Shown here: piece after piece, positions 23,016-34,685 of the stretch | Layout of the letters: every line of letters starts with the position of its first letter | How positions within the stretch are numbered: position 1 is the stretch's first letter | Assembly: GCF_030272615.1 (NCBI RefSeq) | Contig: NC_081408.1 | Location: 764,478,173 to 764,542,172 of the forward strand | DNA length: 64,000 nt | Reading direction: 5' to 3' | Source: Cryptomeria japonica | Lineage: Eukaryota > Streptophyta > Pinopsida > Cupressales > Cupressaceae | The notes under the pieces: generated by a model | What the model was told of the DNA's origin: nothing | The model's input: the letters and a program-made list of their open reading frames with translations, nothing else | Database searches by the model: none | Translations under genes and position numbers: made by a program

Positions 23016-25272
23016 GAAATCTAATTGTTTTTGCAAGGTTTTCATCATTTTTAGTTGTAGGTTCTGGATCAGCGCGAGAGTCTGCAAATTAGTGCGTGCG
23101 CCTTTGCTTCGGCGCGTACGCATGTGCTTCAATGCCTCTTTTTTGAATTTCAAATTTATTGACCCGCCTTTTTGTAGACTGTCATTCAACGCATCCGAAG
23201 CGAGTCCAATGCGTCCACTTTTCTAGGAAATTTTTCCCTTTTAGTAGATTAGAATTCCTTTATGTCTTAATCATTTAAATTAAAAAAAAAAAAAAAAAAT
23301 CAATTAAAAAAAATCAAAAAAATATTTCTTTCTGAAAGTCTGTCTTATTTACATTTTTGCGAAATTAGTGCGTGTGATTTTGTTCACTGTCTCCTTTTCT
23401 CGCCTTGTGTCAAATTTAAAATTTAAAATTTCTCTGCTAATCATTTTTGTTATAGTGTGTACGCTCGCGGTTCGGTGCGGGCACTCCTACATCAACATGT
23501 ACGATCAGGTATAGCCGTAGTTCAAAATTTTGAATTTAAATTCATTTTTTCTCCCGCTTTCTGATTTTTGTTTAGGTGATGGACTTACTTCAGTGCATGC
23601 GTGGGTGGATTAGTGCCTGTGTAGGTGTTGTAGCGCATCCACTTGTGGAACAACGCTTGCGTTGTATCCGTGTACGATCAGGTATAGCAGCAGTTCAAAA
23701 TTTTGAATTTAAATTAAGTTTTTCTCCCGCTTTCTGATTTTGTTTAGGCGATGGACTTACTTCATCTCGTGCAGGTAGATCAACGCCTGCACAGGTGTCA
23801 TAGTGCATGCACCTGTAGAACAACTCCTATGTTGTATCCCTTAGGGATTTAGTTGCTGATCAATTTTTGAGTTTTGTAGGTCTGCACCGTTTGTCCAAGA
23901 CCAAAAAATCAAACTACTAATCTTGTTTCCGTGCAATGTGCATGCCAAAGAATCATTTTTCCACTAGTTTAGTCTCATTTTATGCTTTCTAGAATAGAAG
24001 ATCTTATTCATGTGGGACTAAAATAAATCATTTTCTTTTGTTTCTTGTGCGCTTGCATAGTTAGTGTCGGGTGGACCCACCGTTGCACTCTAGTATCCTC
24101 TCCCCCCGCCTTCATGGATCTTGGGTGTAAGAGAATGAGTGATCAACAACACCATCTTTTTCATTTTTGTAGTTGAGGGGTATTCTTAATTGGGGATTTC
24201 ATCACCCCACGAGAGTATCTCAAATTGGGATACATCAGGGATATTTACTCTCCCGGCACAATCTTGAGTGGGTTTTTCGAGCCGCTATATAAATAAGCTA
24301 GTTGGGTGGCTGGAGTGCTGAGTGTATTCGACATATGTGGGGGCCTTTCTTGCATCGATAAGATCAGTTAGAGCCTTAAGTGGCTTCCTTCGAGAATCCA
24401 TCGTCAGATTGGTGATCCCTTATAAATTACACAAGACACCAGTTTTAGTAGCCAAAATCCTACATTTGATAGTGCAAGGGATGCAGATCGTACCCCAAAG
24501 TTACTCCTCATGTATCAATTTAGGATGAGACATAAATTCCCCATCTAATAGATCCTTGGATCTTTAGGGTAAGAGAATCTGATATGCTCGAGAAGTGAGT
24601 GCCATGGAGGGGATCCAATGCTACCAGAATCTCTAGTTGTCCGCCTGAGTGAGGTTTTGCTTATGCGAGAGGCCTATCAAGTGGTGTCTACTTTCCAGCC
24701 TAAGTCATGTTGTCTTCAAGTGTCTTCATTTGTGCTATACCTATAAAATCTGTTTGGGCTGATCTAGGACCCCAATCCCTCTCATGCTTATCATAAAGCG
24801 TTATCTTGGACAACATGTATTCATTGCTTGATATCTCTTGCCAAGTCAAAAACAAGTCCAACATCCCCACATTTAATCAAAATCCCCCCCTTTTTCAAAT
24901 TCCACCTTGTCATTATCAAATGCCTATTTCCTTCATCTTCATCCATATCAAATCCCTAATCCCTTTTCATCCATCCAAATTATCACCAATCCCCAACTAA
25001 TATATCTATCCAATCATCCATCCAATCTTGGGTAACCTTCCCCTTTTTCTTTCTAGCATCAATCAATTCTTCCACAATCATTTTCATTCCATCCTCAAGG
25101 ACTTAGCACATTAACCTAATTAAATCTCCAAAATCCCAATCAATCAAATTATCCAATCAATCAATCAATCAACCTCATCCTAAGGTCAACACTTTGTGAA
25201 ATTTTAATTTAGACCTTTATCTTTAATCAATCAATCAATTAGCTTTTGTGCTTGGGAAAGAATCTCCCCCAA
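23016..25272 (+). other. Leader of Gypsy B, left part
   Basis: No coding frame is supported. From 23070 to 23830 lie repeated AGTGCGTGCG/AGCGC-type motifs and a tandem duplication of about 180 bp, recognisable by 'TACGATCAGGTATAGC' followed by 'GTTCAAAATTTTGAATTTAA' near 23499 and 23668. A run of 18 A is at 23282-23299. From 24064 to 24790 the sequence is homologous to the leader of F (38730-39520), including TTCGAGCCGCTATA at 24276-24289. The end, near C, is rich in AATC repeats. Confidence 0.65.
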
Positions 25273-25277
25273 GTACC
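25273..25277. repeat. Target-site duplication of C, left copy
   Basis: GTACC, identical to 57193-57197, 32 kb away. Confidence 0.9.
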
Positions 25278-27034
25278 TATTGGCATTGTATTGCCATTGA
25301 TGTCAACCGGCATGCAGGAAGGAGTATGAAAGAAAACATATAAGGTGTGTTACTAGTAACATGAGATGCAGTCTCTACTATTAAACATGACCAATGGTAA
25401 GAAATAAAAAGACAACAGAGAAGTATGTGATCACTGGTATGCCAAGAGGAGTGTAATCTATCAGTAGGCATGATTATCAGGGTGTGCATTGATGAAATAT
25501 TTTACTCAAGGATAATACTGGTATGAAGGTAGATGTAATACTACCGGTAAATAGACTTAGTGGATGGATCAATGTGTTTTATGACAAGTCAAACTGATCC
25601 ACCGATAGAACAGAGGAAAGAAGGCATGCAAGATAACCGGTAAGGTGACATGTACAGGCATGGTAAGTGAACCGGTGGCTAAGCATCAGTAGTGCATACT
25701 GGTTGGTGATCTTGTCTAAACCAACATAGTGAACTTAACCGAGCTGGATGTCGACAAAGGATGCCACATAGGAGCCAAGTGGTGATCGTATAGTTGTCGG
25801 TGTCTTAAATGAGGTAGGTGTCGACAAGATGGAAACAAGTCGACATTGAATGAATATCATGGGTTGAAGATCAGTAGGTTGATGTTTGTGATGTAGTGAT
25901 CGATGAAGAATGCCCAATTATAGATCAGATTTGGAGTAGAAAATAGTAAGATTAATAAATGTGATTGACAGAGAGCATGGCCGACAAACATTAAGTGCAT
26001 GGCCGATAAACGAGTTTCAGGTTGCTTAAGATAGTAAACATGTTTTTAGAAGAATAAAATATTGTTGCACTGTCTGATCTGATGTAGGGGAGTGGATCAC
26101 GAGATGAGATCAAAATCCATCTGATCTGATATGCCTTGAAGTTGATGGAGAAAACCCTAAACACGCCAATGTTTGAATGTGTCTTTTGGCGAGAAATTTC
26201 ATGAATAAATATACAGATTGAAGATCAATATGATTGATACTGCATGAAAGATTGATGCCAAAAAAGAGAGAGTGATAAAACAAATATCAAAAGTGGTCAA
26301 GTGTTAAAGAAAAAACTAACAGAAGGGGTTTAACAGTTAAAGGGGTTTAACATAGGTTTAACTGGTGAGGCATAGGCAACCAGTAAGCTGCAAAAGTGTA
26401 CAATAGTTGTGTGAAATGACAAAGGAAGAAATTGCAAAACAACAACAAAGAGTGAAGAGAGAAGGGTGCGTACTGAAGGAGATCAAGCAAGACAAAAGAA
26501 AGGGACAAGAGAGATCAAACAAAGAAGGTAGAGAACTGAAAAAGAACAAAAGGAGAGGTGAACCGGTACTGAAGAAGTAGAATCGGTAAAGAGAATGATT
26601 GCAAGAGTTACAAAATCCATTTGTAACAAGACTAAAACTATTGTATTGATTTGATTCATTGTATTTCACTGAGTTGGAGCTCAGTGCAGGGGTAGGTGCT
26701 CATTTGGGTTGGTGCGCATAAACAGTTAGGGGTTGGTGCTCCTTGGGTTGGTGCCCTAAACTTTATAATCATTTTTACTTGTAGGTTGGATTGGAGCAGT
26801 AGACTCCAACAACATTTCTCATCAAGTTTTTTGCCACATTGGGTTTTTCTCGTACATTTGGTGTTATGTGATTGTATGCCTTTGAATGTTTGTTTTTGAT
26901 TACTTCTCTTTGCACACTGATATAGCGTTTTTAGTAGTTAGGTTGTTATCTGGTATTCTAAACTTGGTTTAAAAGGATAATTTTCTTAGGAACCATTGAT
27001 TCACCCCCCTCTTAGTGGTACATTATGTTCAACA
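25278..27034 (+). repeat. 5' LTR of Copia C
   Basis: TATTGGCATTG...TTCAACA, 1,757 bp; the first TG has become TA. The left part is rich in ACCGGT-like motifs (ACCGGTA, ACTGGTA). The C-rich box is at 26998-27015. Confidence 0.9.
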
Positions 27035-27052
27035 ATTGGCATCAGAGCCCTA
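27035..27052 (+). other. Primer-binding site of Copia C
   Basis: ATTGGCATCAGAGCCCTA directly after the 5' LTR, close to the initiator-Met tRNA site TGGTATCAGAGC. Confidence 0.8.
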
Positions 27053-27109
27053 GGTTCTCAGTTGGTCAAACATTTCTCTAGCTTGGGTAGATCCTGGTTT
27101 AGGAACACA

Positions 27110-29320
27110 ATGGCAAGGAATGAGTCCTCCTCCTCTAAAGCTCCCATGTTTGATGGAACCAACTATGCCTTCTAGAGTAGAATAATGGAGACCTATCTTT
27201 AATCCCTAGGTTATGATGTTTGGATATCTGTAAAGAATGGGTATTCTGTCCTAGAGACTCCACCAATAGATCCTGATGCCAAGGAGTATGAGAGCAATGC
27301 TAAGGCCAAGCATGCTATTCTAAGTGGGCTGCTAGATAACAAATTTGTTAAGGTTATGCACTGCTCATCCGCTAAGGATACTTGGGACAAATTGAAGAGT
27401 TATTTGAAGGAGATGTAAAGGTTAAGGAGGCTAAGCTGCAAACATTGAGAGGTCAGCTTGAAGGCTTGAAGATGAAGGAGGAAGAAAAGATTGCAGACTA
27501 CCTTCACATATATATGAAACTGTGAACACCATCAAAGGAATTGGAGAGGAAATAGCTGATGAAGTTATTGTCAAAAAGGTACTTAGAACGCTTACACCTA
27601 AGTATGACACTAAGGTCTCTGCTATAGAGGAAGTGAAGGATTTGAAAACTTTCTCAATGGATGAGTTATTTGGCTCCCTAACTGCCTATGAAATGAGGAC
27701 AACCAGTGAGACATCTTGAAGGAAAGAAGTTGCTTTCAACTCCATCAAAAAGGGCAAGGAAGAGGTTTCTCATTAAGGATCCAATTAAGACTAGGATGCA
27801 GAAGTGGCAAACTTTGTGAGGAATCTGAAGAGAGGATCTGGTAAGTACAAGGGTAAACTACTTCTAAAATGCTTTAATTGTGGAAAGATATGACACTTTG
27901 TTGCTAAGTGCCCCTATGGAGAGAATGATGAAGAGGAGTTACAAAGAACCAATAGATCTTCTCGAATGAATAAAGAGAAGAGGGTTTACCGGCAAGGAAG
28001 AAGGAGCTACCGAAAGAAGAAAAGCCTATACACCATTGAGGATGATGCCATAGATGAAGAGAGTACATCAAAAGATGACTTCTATGAGGGAGAAAGAGAA
28101 TTTAATCTCTTTATGGCATTAGATGAACCAGAAAATGAAGAAGAAGAAGATGAGGACATTGAAGGTGAGGTGGACCTAGAAGGTGAACTCATAAGTGCAC
28201 TTAAAGAGTTAAGTAAAAGAAGAAAAGAACTCAAGAAAGTCAGGAATGCTGCTGCAAAAGAACAAGGTCAGTTGGAGGAATCTCTAAATGAGTCAAAGAA
28301 GATGATTTCTGACTTGAAACTCCAACTAGAAGAGGTTAAGAGGATTTGTGAGGTAACATCCTCTGAATTGATGAAAAAGGAGAAGGAGCATCAAGATCTA
28401 GAAGAAGAAATTGTAAAGCTCATAAAGGAGATTGAAAAGAGAAAGGAAGAACTGAAGATGAGAATCAAGTATGAAGGCAATATTGAAGCCTTCGACAAGA
28501 TGTTGAGCAAACAAAATCACTCAAAAGATGTCAGTGGTTTAGGATTTTAAGAAGGACAAAGTTCAAACAACAAAGACATATCCTGTAAGGAGATACTTTT
28601 CACTTCTTCAAGTGAAGGTGAAGTGAAGAAAACATTTAGTTTCAGCCAAGACACGGGGAAGAAGACATATGCAGAAGCTTTAGGTGGCCACCCTACAAAC
28701 TGGCATACTCAACCAATGAATCGGAAGCCTCACTCAACATACCGGTATGCTGATTTTAAAGGGAAGCCCAAGGATGACAATGAAGGATTCATGAAAGCTC
28801 ATAACATGAGAAGAAGTCATCCTGGAAGGCAAAAGTTTGCAGACCCAATGAAATAAAACCGGTATGTACCAAACTTTTATGGTTATTGTTACTAGTGTAA
28901 CAAATTTGGTCATAAGATAGAATATTGTAGATTGATGGACAAGCCCACCATGTGTTATGAAAGTAGAAATTCATTTTCTGCACTCTGGGAGAGAAATATC
29001 ATCTGCTATCAATGCAATGGTTTGGGTCACAAGAGTTATGAGTGTAGGAGAAGTCAATTGGTTTCCTCCAATAAGTTTTCAAAATCATCTTTTAATATAA
29101 ATATAAAATGTTATCACTGTCATGAGTTTGGGCATATTGCAAAGCATTGCAAGAATAGGAAAATCAAGCATAAGAAGATAGCTCCTAATCAGGAACCGAT
29201 AGCCAAACCAGAACATAAAATGGCTGCAGAAAAGAAGAAGGAAACTCAACCGGTATGGGTTGAGAAGAACAAGGACAAATCAGAATCAAGCTTAATTGTG
29301 CAGACAACCTTGCATACAGA
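27110..29320 (+). pseudogene. Long gag of Copia C with four zinc knuckles and a coiled coil
   Basis: Begins at the ATG at 27110 ('MARNESSSSKAPMFDGTNYAF'), the usual start of plant Copia Gag, with UBN2-type sequence to about 27720 and several stops. A first CCHC box near 27872-27915 ('CFNCGKI.HFVAKC') has Gly replaced by a stop. Then an acidic, Glu/Lys/Leu-rich segment of about 190 residues (27966-28550), very probably a coiled coil. Three more CCHC boxes follow near 28890 ('C.CNKFGHKIEYC' with a stop inside), 29008 ('CYQCNGLGHKSYEC') and 29110 ('CYHCHEFGHIAKHC'). Four knuckles with an inserted coiled coil is longer than the one-knuckle Gag of A and D. The role would be RNA packaging and particle assembly. 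Confidence 0.8.
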
Positions 29321-30770
29321 AAGAAGGAACTTGTGGGTAGTAGATAGTGGCTGCTCTAACCACATGACCAAAGACAAAAAGAAATTCATCAAATTTGAAG
29401 ATTGGAATGGTGGCTTAGTGAGGTTTGGAGACAATTCCTCAATCAAGATAAAGGGAAAAGGTACTTTGAACATAGATGGAAAATTGAAAGCTCATAATGT
29501 GTATTATGTAGAAGGCCTGAAGCACAATTTGCTAATTGTGAGTCAAATGTGTGACAAAGGATAAAAACTCACTTTTGACTCTATTGATTGCTAGATAAGG
29601 AAGGATATCACTAGTTAGATCATAACAGAAGGAAAGAGGATGGATGTGTATGTATACAATCTGAAAGAATGTTTTGAATCCCAATGGATGTTGGGACAAG
29701 TGGATGAGAGCTGGTTGTGGCACAAAAGACTAGGTCACATAAATTTTGATAACCTAGTCAAAATAAGAAAGAAGGGTTTTGCGAGACACATACTAGAGAT
29801 CATCAAACCAGTAATCACATTTTGTGATGAATGTGTAAAAGGAAAATAAACTAAGGTGACATTTCAGGCTAAAGAATATAATACTTCAAGGCCACTTGAA
29901 CTTGTGCACACTGATCTATGTGGTCCAACTAGGACAAGAGATCTTGCCGGTGAGAGATACTTCATGCTCTTCATTGCTGATTACTCAAGAATGACATGGG
30001 TCACTTTCCTCCATGACAAATCACATGCATATGAGAGATTCAAGATCTTTTGGAAGATGGTAGAGAAGGAACGTGGTTACAATCTAAAATGCCTAAGACC
30101 AGACCGGGGTGGGGAGTTTACATCCAATGAGTTTGAGGACTACTATGAGAAACATGGAATCAAAAGGCAATACTCAGCTCCAAGGACATAAAAAAAAAAT
30201 GGAGTGGTAGAAAGGAAAAACAAGACATTCTAGGAGATGGATAGGACCATTTTGAATGAGACAAACAAACCAGATATCTATTGGAAGGAAGCAGTTCATA
30301 CTGCTATGTACACTCTAAACCAGGTGCAACTGAGAACAAATAGCAATATGACACCCTATGAATTGTGGTATGACCGAAAACCATCAGTCAAACAGTTCAA
30401 GGTCTTTAGAAGTTAATGCTTTATCAAAAGAGACATGGATGGCTTAGGTAGTTTTGATTCCAGGAGTGATGAAGGCATCTTCCTTGGTTACTCAACTCAT
30501 AGTAAGGCCTACAAATGCTATAATAGGAGTCTGAGAAGAGTCATTAAAAGTGTAAATGTTAGAGTTGATGAAGATCTACACAAAGGAAGACAATCACAAG
30601 TGAACTGGTATGGTGATTCTGGTGATGAAGACAATGAAGCTCAGGCTAACAATGAACATGAAGATGAAACAGGTAAGTCCCCTAATTGGTATGTGCAGAA
30701 GAATCGCCTGCAAGAGAAGATCATAGGCAATAAGAATGGTGGTGTGCAGACTAGAAGAAGACTAGCTTAG
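29321..30770 (+). pseudogene. Protease and integrase of Copia C
   Basis: The protease motif is 'WVVDSGCSNHMT' near 29335. The pre-integrase zinc site is 'WLWHKRLGHINFDNL' plus 'CDECVKGK' (29715-29848). The integrase has 'LVHTDLCGP' (Asp) near 29905, 'RPDRGGEF' (Asp) near 30100 and 'NGVVERKN' (Glu) near 30200, so the D-D-E triad is readable despite stops near 29562, 29849, 30191 and 30231. 'GIFLGYSTHSKAYKC' marks the C-terminal region. An acidic tail ends at 30770. Confidence 0.88.
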
Positions 30771-30779
30771 AATAATGAA

Positions 30780-31373
30780 TAGGTAAAATTCTGCCTCATG
30801 ACAGGATTGGAACCCAAAACCTTCAATGAGGCTAGCAAGGATGAGAGGTGGATGGTTACTGTGGAAGAAGAATTGTAGAAGATTGAGAAGAACATGACTT
30901 GGGAATTAGTCCCCATACCATCAGGCAAAAACATCATTGACACCAAATGGGCCTACTGGAACAAGATGAATGAAGAAGGCAAGATTGTTAGGCATAAAGA
31001 TAGAATTGTGTGCAAGGGTTATTCTCAAGTAGAGGGCATTGATTTTGAAGAAACATTTGCACCAATAGCTAGACTAAAAGCCATCAGGATGTTTTTAGCT
31101 TTCTCAACCTATAAAGGATATAAAGTGTATCAAATGGATGTAAAATCTACCTTCCTAAATGGAAACTTGGAAGAAGAAGTGTACATGGATCAACCGGAAG
31201 GGTTTCTATTACAAAATGATGAAACCTTTGTGTGTCAATTGAAGAAACCCCTGTATGGTTTAAAGCAGACTCCTAGAGTATGGTATTCAAGTCTAGATAA
31301 GTACCTAAAGGAGCAAGGATTCAAAAAGAGGAGTGCTAACAACAACCTATACATCAAAGAAGATGGAAATTAT
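30780..31373 (+). pseudogene. Reverse transcriptase of Copia C, N-terminal half
   Basis: Motifs: 'KDRIVCKGYSQVEG', 'YQMDVKSTFLNG', 'YGLKQTPRVWY'. The frame runs into element E at 31374, just before the catalytic loop. The rest of the domain lies at 53848. On the sequence, removing E and one copy of the duplicated target returns the same reading phase, so C was open here when E landed. Confidence 0.9.
31369..31373. repeat. Target-site duplication of E, left copy (diverged)
   Basis: ATTAT, against GTCAT at 53843-53847. The two differences are transitions (G/A and C/T). Confidence 0.55.
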
Positions 31374-32593
31374 TGTAAAGTGGAAAATTGAACCCTAGTG
31401 ACTCCCCACCTAGGAGAGAGAAAGGAAGTCACTAGGATGGTTTTCACTTGGGATAACTTTACATTTAAAAGAGGGGTTGAATCCACTAGATCCAAATCCA
31501 AGGGAAACAAGAATGTGAATTCCAAGTGGATTGCAAGGGTTGAAGTGTGATTTAACCTATTTTGTAAATGAGAAAGTTGACTTGTTGACTATGTGGAAAA
31601 GAGAGAGAATATGAGTGAAATGAAGAGCTACCAGTTTGAGATCGTGCTGTAACTTCGGATCTGAGCTAATTAGACTGATACGGATCTACCTTGCAAATTT
31701 AGAGAAAATTCGTTTGGACCGTGGCAGGAATGTACATGGTCCTCCACAAAATTCATGAAATGAAAAGGGTTCTTCCATCTTTGCAAATGAAGCCCAAACC
31801 TGCAATTACAGTTGCACACCTGCAACCTACAGACAGAAAAGAGAGGAAAAGGGGTTGTGGATAGGGATTTGCCTTAGTCAAACTCCAGTTGAGGAATCAA
31901 CCTTGAAAGAAAGTAATTACAAATGCTTGAATGTAAACAATGGAAATTTATACCTTGTAGATTTGCAACTTGTTGATGATGATTGCTTTGCTTCTTGAAT
32001 GTAATCACAAGTGTTGCATGGAATGGCATGTAACATGACAAAACCCTAACATAAACACATGCTTGCAAATGAATGTTGTAATGTTACTCCAATAGATGAA
32101 TGATGAATATTTGAATGCTTGATGATTTATACCTTTGCCTATGCTTGCTTATGATCCACTTTGATTGAATTTTGCCTCCCACTCCTCCTTATGCAAATAA
32201 GAAAACCAACTCCCTTTTATACATGCCTCTTTAAGATTAATTCATCTCATAAAAGGCTGACATTGGGGAGATTTAGGATTCCGAAGTGCAAATGGGGCTG
32301 GGGGAAACTATCTTGGGGCCACCCTAAGAGGGCGGGATAGGGGCATCACACGCCTATCCAAGGGGGACAGGGGCACCACACCCTTGTCCTAGGGGGGATA
32401 GGGGGACTACGCCCTTTTCCTTCCCTATCTTAAGGCCCAAACAGGGTCTTGAGGCTATCTCAGGGCTCAAACAGGAAGGGATCAAGGGTGAAAATGTAGA
32501 AATAGGTCTTGGTTGGGGAAGAAAATGTCATTGCTGAGGTGAAGACCTAAAATGTGGTTAAAATTGCAGGAGGCACAATTTTATGACACTACA
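31374..32593 (-). repeat. 3' LTR of element E (left copy)
   Basis: Pairs with 52624-53842. Three tandem hairpins of about 25 bp are at 32335-32359, 32365-32389 and 32396-32420. A minus-strand TATAAAAGG is at 32213-32221. Confidence 0.9.
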
Positions 32594-32616
32594 TTTAGCC
32601 CCCACTTTAGTAGGAG
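32594..32616 (-). promoter_or_regulatory. Polypurine tract of element E
   Basis: On the minus strand, AAAGTGGGGGCTAAA lies immediately upstream of the 3' LTR start TGTAGTGTC. It decides the orientation of E. Confidence 0.75.
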
Positions 32617-34680
32617 TATTGCTTACGCCACTACTACTGGTAAACTAGAAGAAAGAGAGAGATGAAGATGCGAGATGCAGAGCAAGATCACAAGGAGTAT
32701 AAGATGTCACTAATATTGAGGAAGCAAGCCCCCAATATTAGGATCTTAACTCACTCAAACATATGCAAGAGCATATACAACAAAAGGAACAAGATGCACA
32801 AAACAAAAACAAAGCACAAGAGACATACGACAAGACAAGACACAAGACAAAAAACCAACTAGCCGAAGAGACCTCGATACTTAGATGTCTCAATAATTAA
32901 TCAAGACACAAAGAACAATGCCATCATATAAACATGAGCGATCACATAAAAGAGAAAATCTGACATCAACCATGAACCATTAATAGTAAAACTATGAGTT
33001 CATGAGAGGAAGAAGAGAGAGGACATGAATACACACTTTGGTGATCCATGAGAAGAAAGAAACCATGGATGTCTCACCCTTAAAACTAGGTGATCCATGG
33101 TGAGATGAAAATGGAAAATATCTCCCCTAGAGCCTATCTAGGTGATCCATGTAAGGGAGGAGAGTGGGAACACCGTTAGTTCCACCCAACCTACAAAGCG
33201 TGTGTGTGCAAGTGAGGTTCGAAGCACGTCATAGGAGTCTATGCCCGAGTACACTACAACCTTTATAAAATGTATAATACATGTGTCAAGAAAGGTGTGA
33301 TATATTTCTCTAAGAGTTTGTGCTCTGGTTCCAAGAATAACAACCCCACATAAAACAAAAGTGGCATCATCTTGCTCTAAGAGACCGTGCTTTGGTTCTA
33401 AGAATGACCCACTATAAAAAGTGACTACATCTTGCTCTAAGAGGATTCCCTTTGGTTCCAAGGATGTCAAGCACTGTACAAGAAAAGTGATGATATATTT
33501 CTCTAAGAGGTCACCCTCTAGTTCCAAGAATGTCCCACTGTGCAATGTATGAAAGAAGTATAGTACAAAGGAGCAGTGTGGGTGCCCCCCCCACCCTTAA
33601 GATGTCAACATAGGTTGGTGTTGATATCTTAAGGAAATTAGAATAAGGATACCTACCTTCAACACAAAGAATAAATCCGTTATGCAACAATGTCATAAAT
33701 CCAAGCAAGAGAGGGAATACACTTGAAGCAAGGATAAGCTAGTTGAAAAGAGATATCTTGCTGTAAGTGTAAAGGTGATCCTTGGAGGAGAAGAGATATT
33801 TGTTCAAAAGACATCTAACCCTAAGAAGAGTTGTCTTAGACAAATATAACATCTTCTATCACAAAGAAAATAAGATAACAAGAATGCAAGCCTTCCTCCT
33901 ATTCCTAGGTGAAAGGGATTCTCAATGAAGGATGACTCACATTTAGCCCCGAGAGGGATGGGTGAATTTATCATAGATGTACATTACCCAGTGTGAAAAG
34001 AGGTTGTAGTCAAGGACTGACACCTCTTGTATAAGAAAGAATCCTTGAGAAAACAACCAACAATTTCACACAAGGAATGACATCAAGTAATAAATCTCAC
34101 ACCATCCACATAATAAGGAAAAGTGGATCCTTAGAGAAAGAGAGAGGGAGAGAGATCATTTCCCCCCAAGTGTAGGACAATGAGAAGAATTACACAACTT
34201 CTAGAGAGATATTTCTCATAAAAGACATACCATTTCAAGCAAGGAATACATCCTAACCAAGGAACAAACATGTGCTCACATGAAGGATAACTCCATTCAA
34301 GAAAGGACATCAAGTTATGAATAACACAGTAGAAGAGGTAATTTTCAAATAGAGAGAAAGAAGAAGAAGGAGGTTCACAAAAGGTTTTCTAAGGAGAGAT
34401 TGTTCATAATAGACATACCATTTCAAGAAAGGAAAATATCCTAAGCATGGAACAGACATGCGCTCACATGAAGGAAAACTCCATGCAAGAAAGGACATCA
34501 ATTTTATGAATAATGCACTCCATAAAGAAAATAGTGAAACCTTAGAAAGAGGAAAAGGAATATTCTTTCCCCCCAAGCATAGAGGCAAGAATAAATAGGC
34601 TATTATGTTGCTCACTAAGTATGATTGCACTTGAAATTGTACCACCACAAATGACAAAGATCCCCCAATAGGTAGGCTAA
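32617..34680 (-). other. Non-coding 3' interior of element E with tandem repeats
   Basis: No conserved domain. Two repeat blocks are seen. At about 33300-33540 there are four units of about 60-66 bp built on 'CTCTAAGAG...GGTTCCAAGAATG'. At about 34130-34590 a unit of about 188 bp is repeated ('AGACATACCATTTCAAG' at 34223 and 34411, 'GCTCACATGAAGGA' in each). The open frame at 33138-33545 on the minus strand only mirrors the first repeat block. Confidence 0.6.
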
Positions 34681-34685
34681 CTATG
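34681..34685. repeat. Target-site duplication of F, left copy
   Basis: CTATG, also at 50801-50805. The TG of this string could instead be the start of the LTR, so the boundary is uncertain by 2-3 bp. Confidence 0.6.

Noticed and set aside
23282-23299. A-run as a LINE or SINE tail
   Set aside because: It lies inside the B leader with no LINE text upstream and no TSD.
33138-33545. 135-codon minus-strand open frame
   Set aside because: It mirrors the ~60-bp tandem repeat in the E interior; no domain, and repeat units explain the openness.
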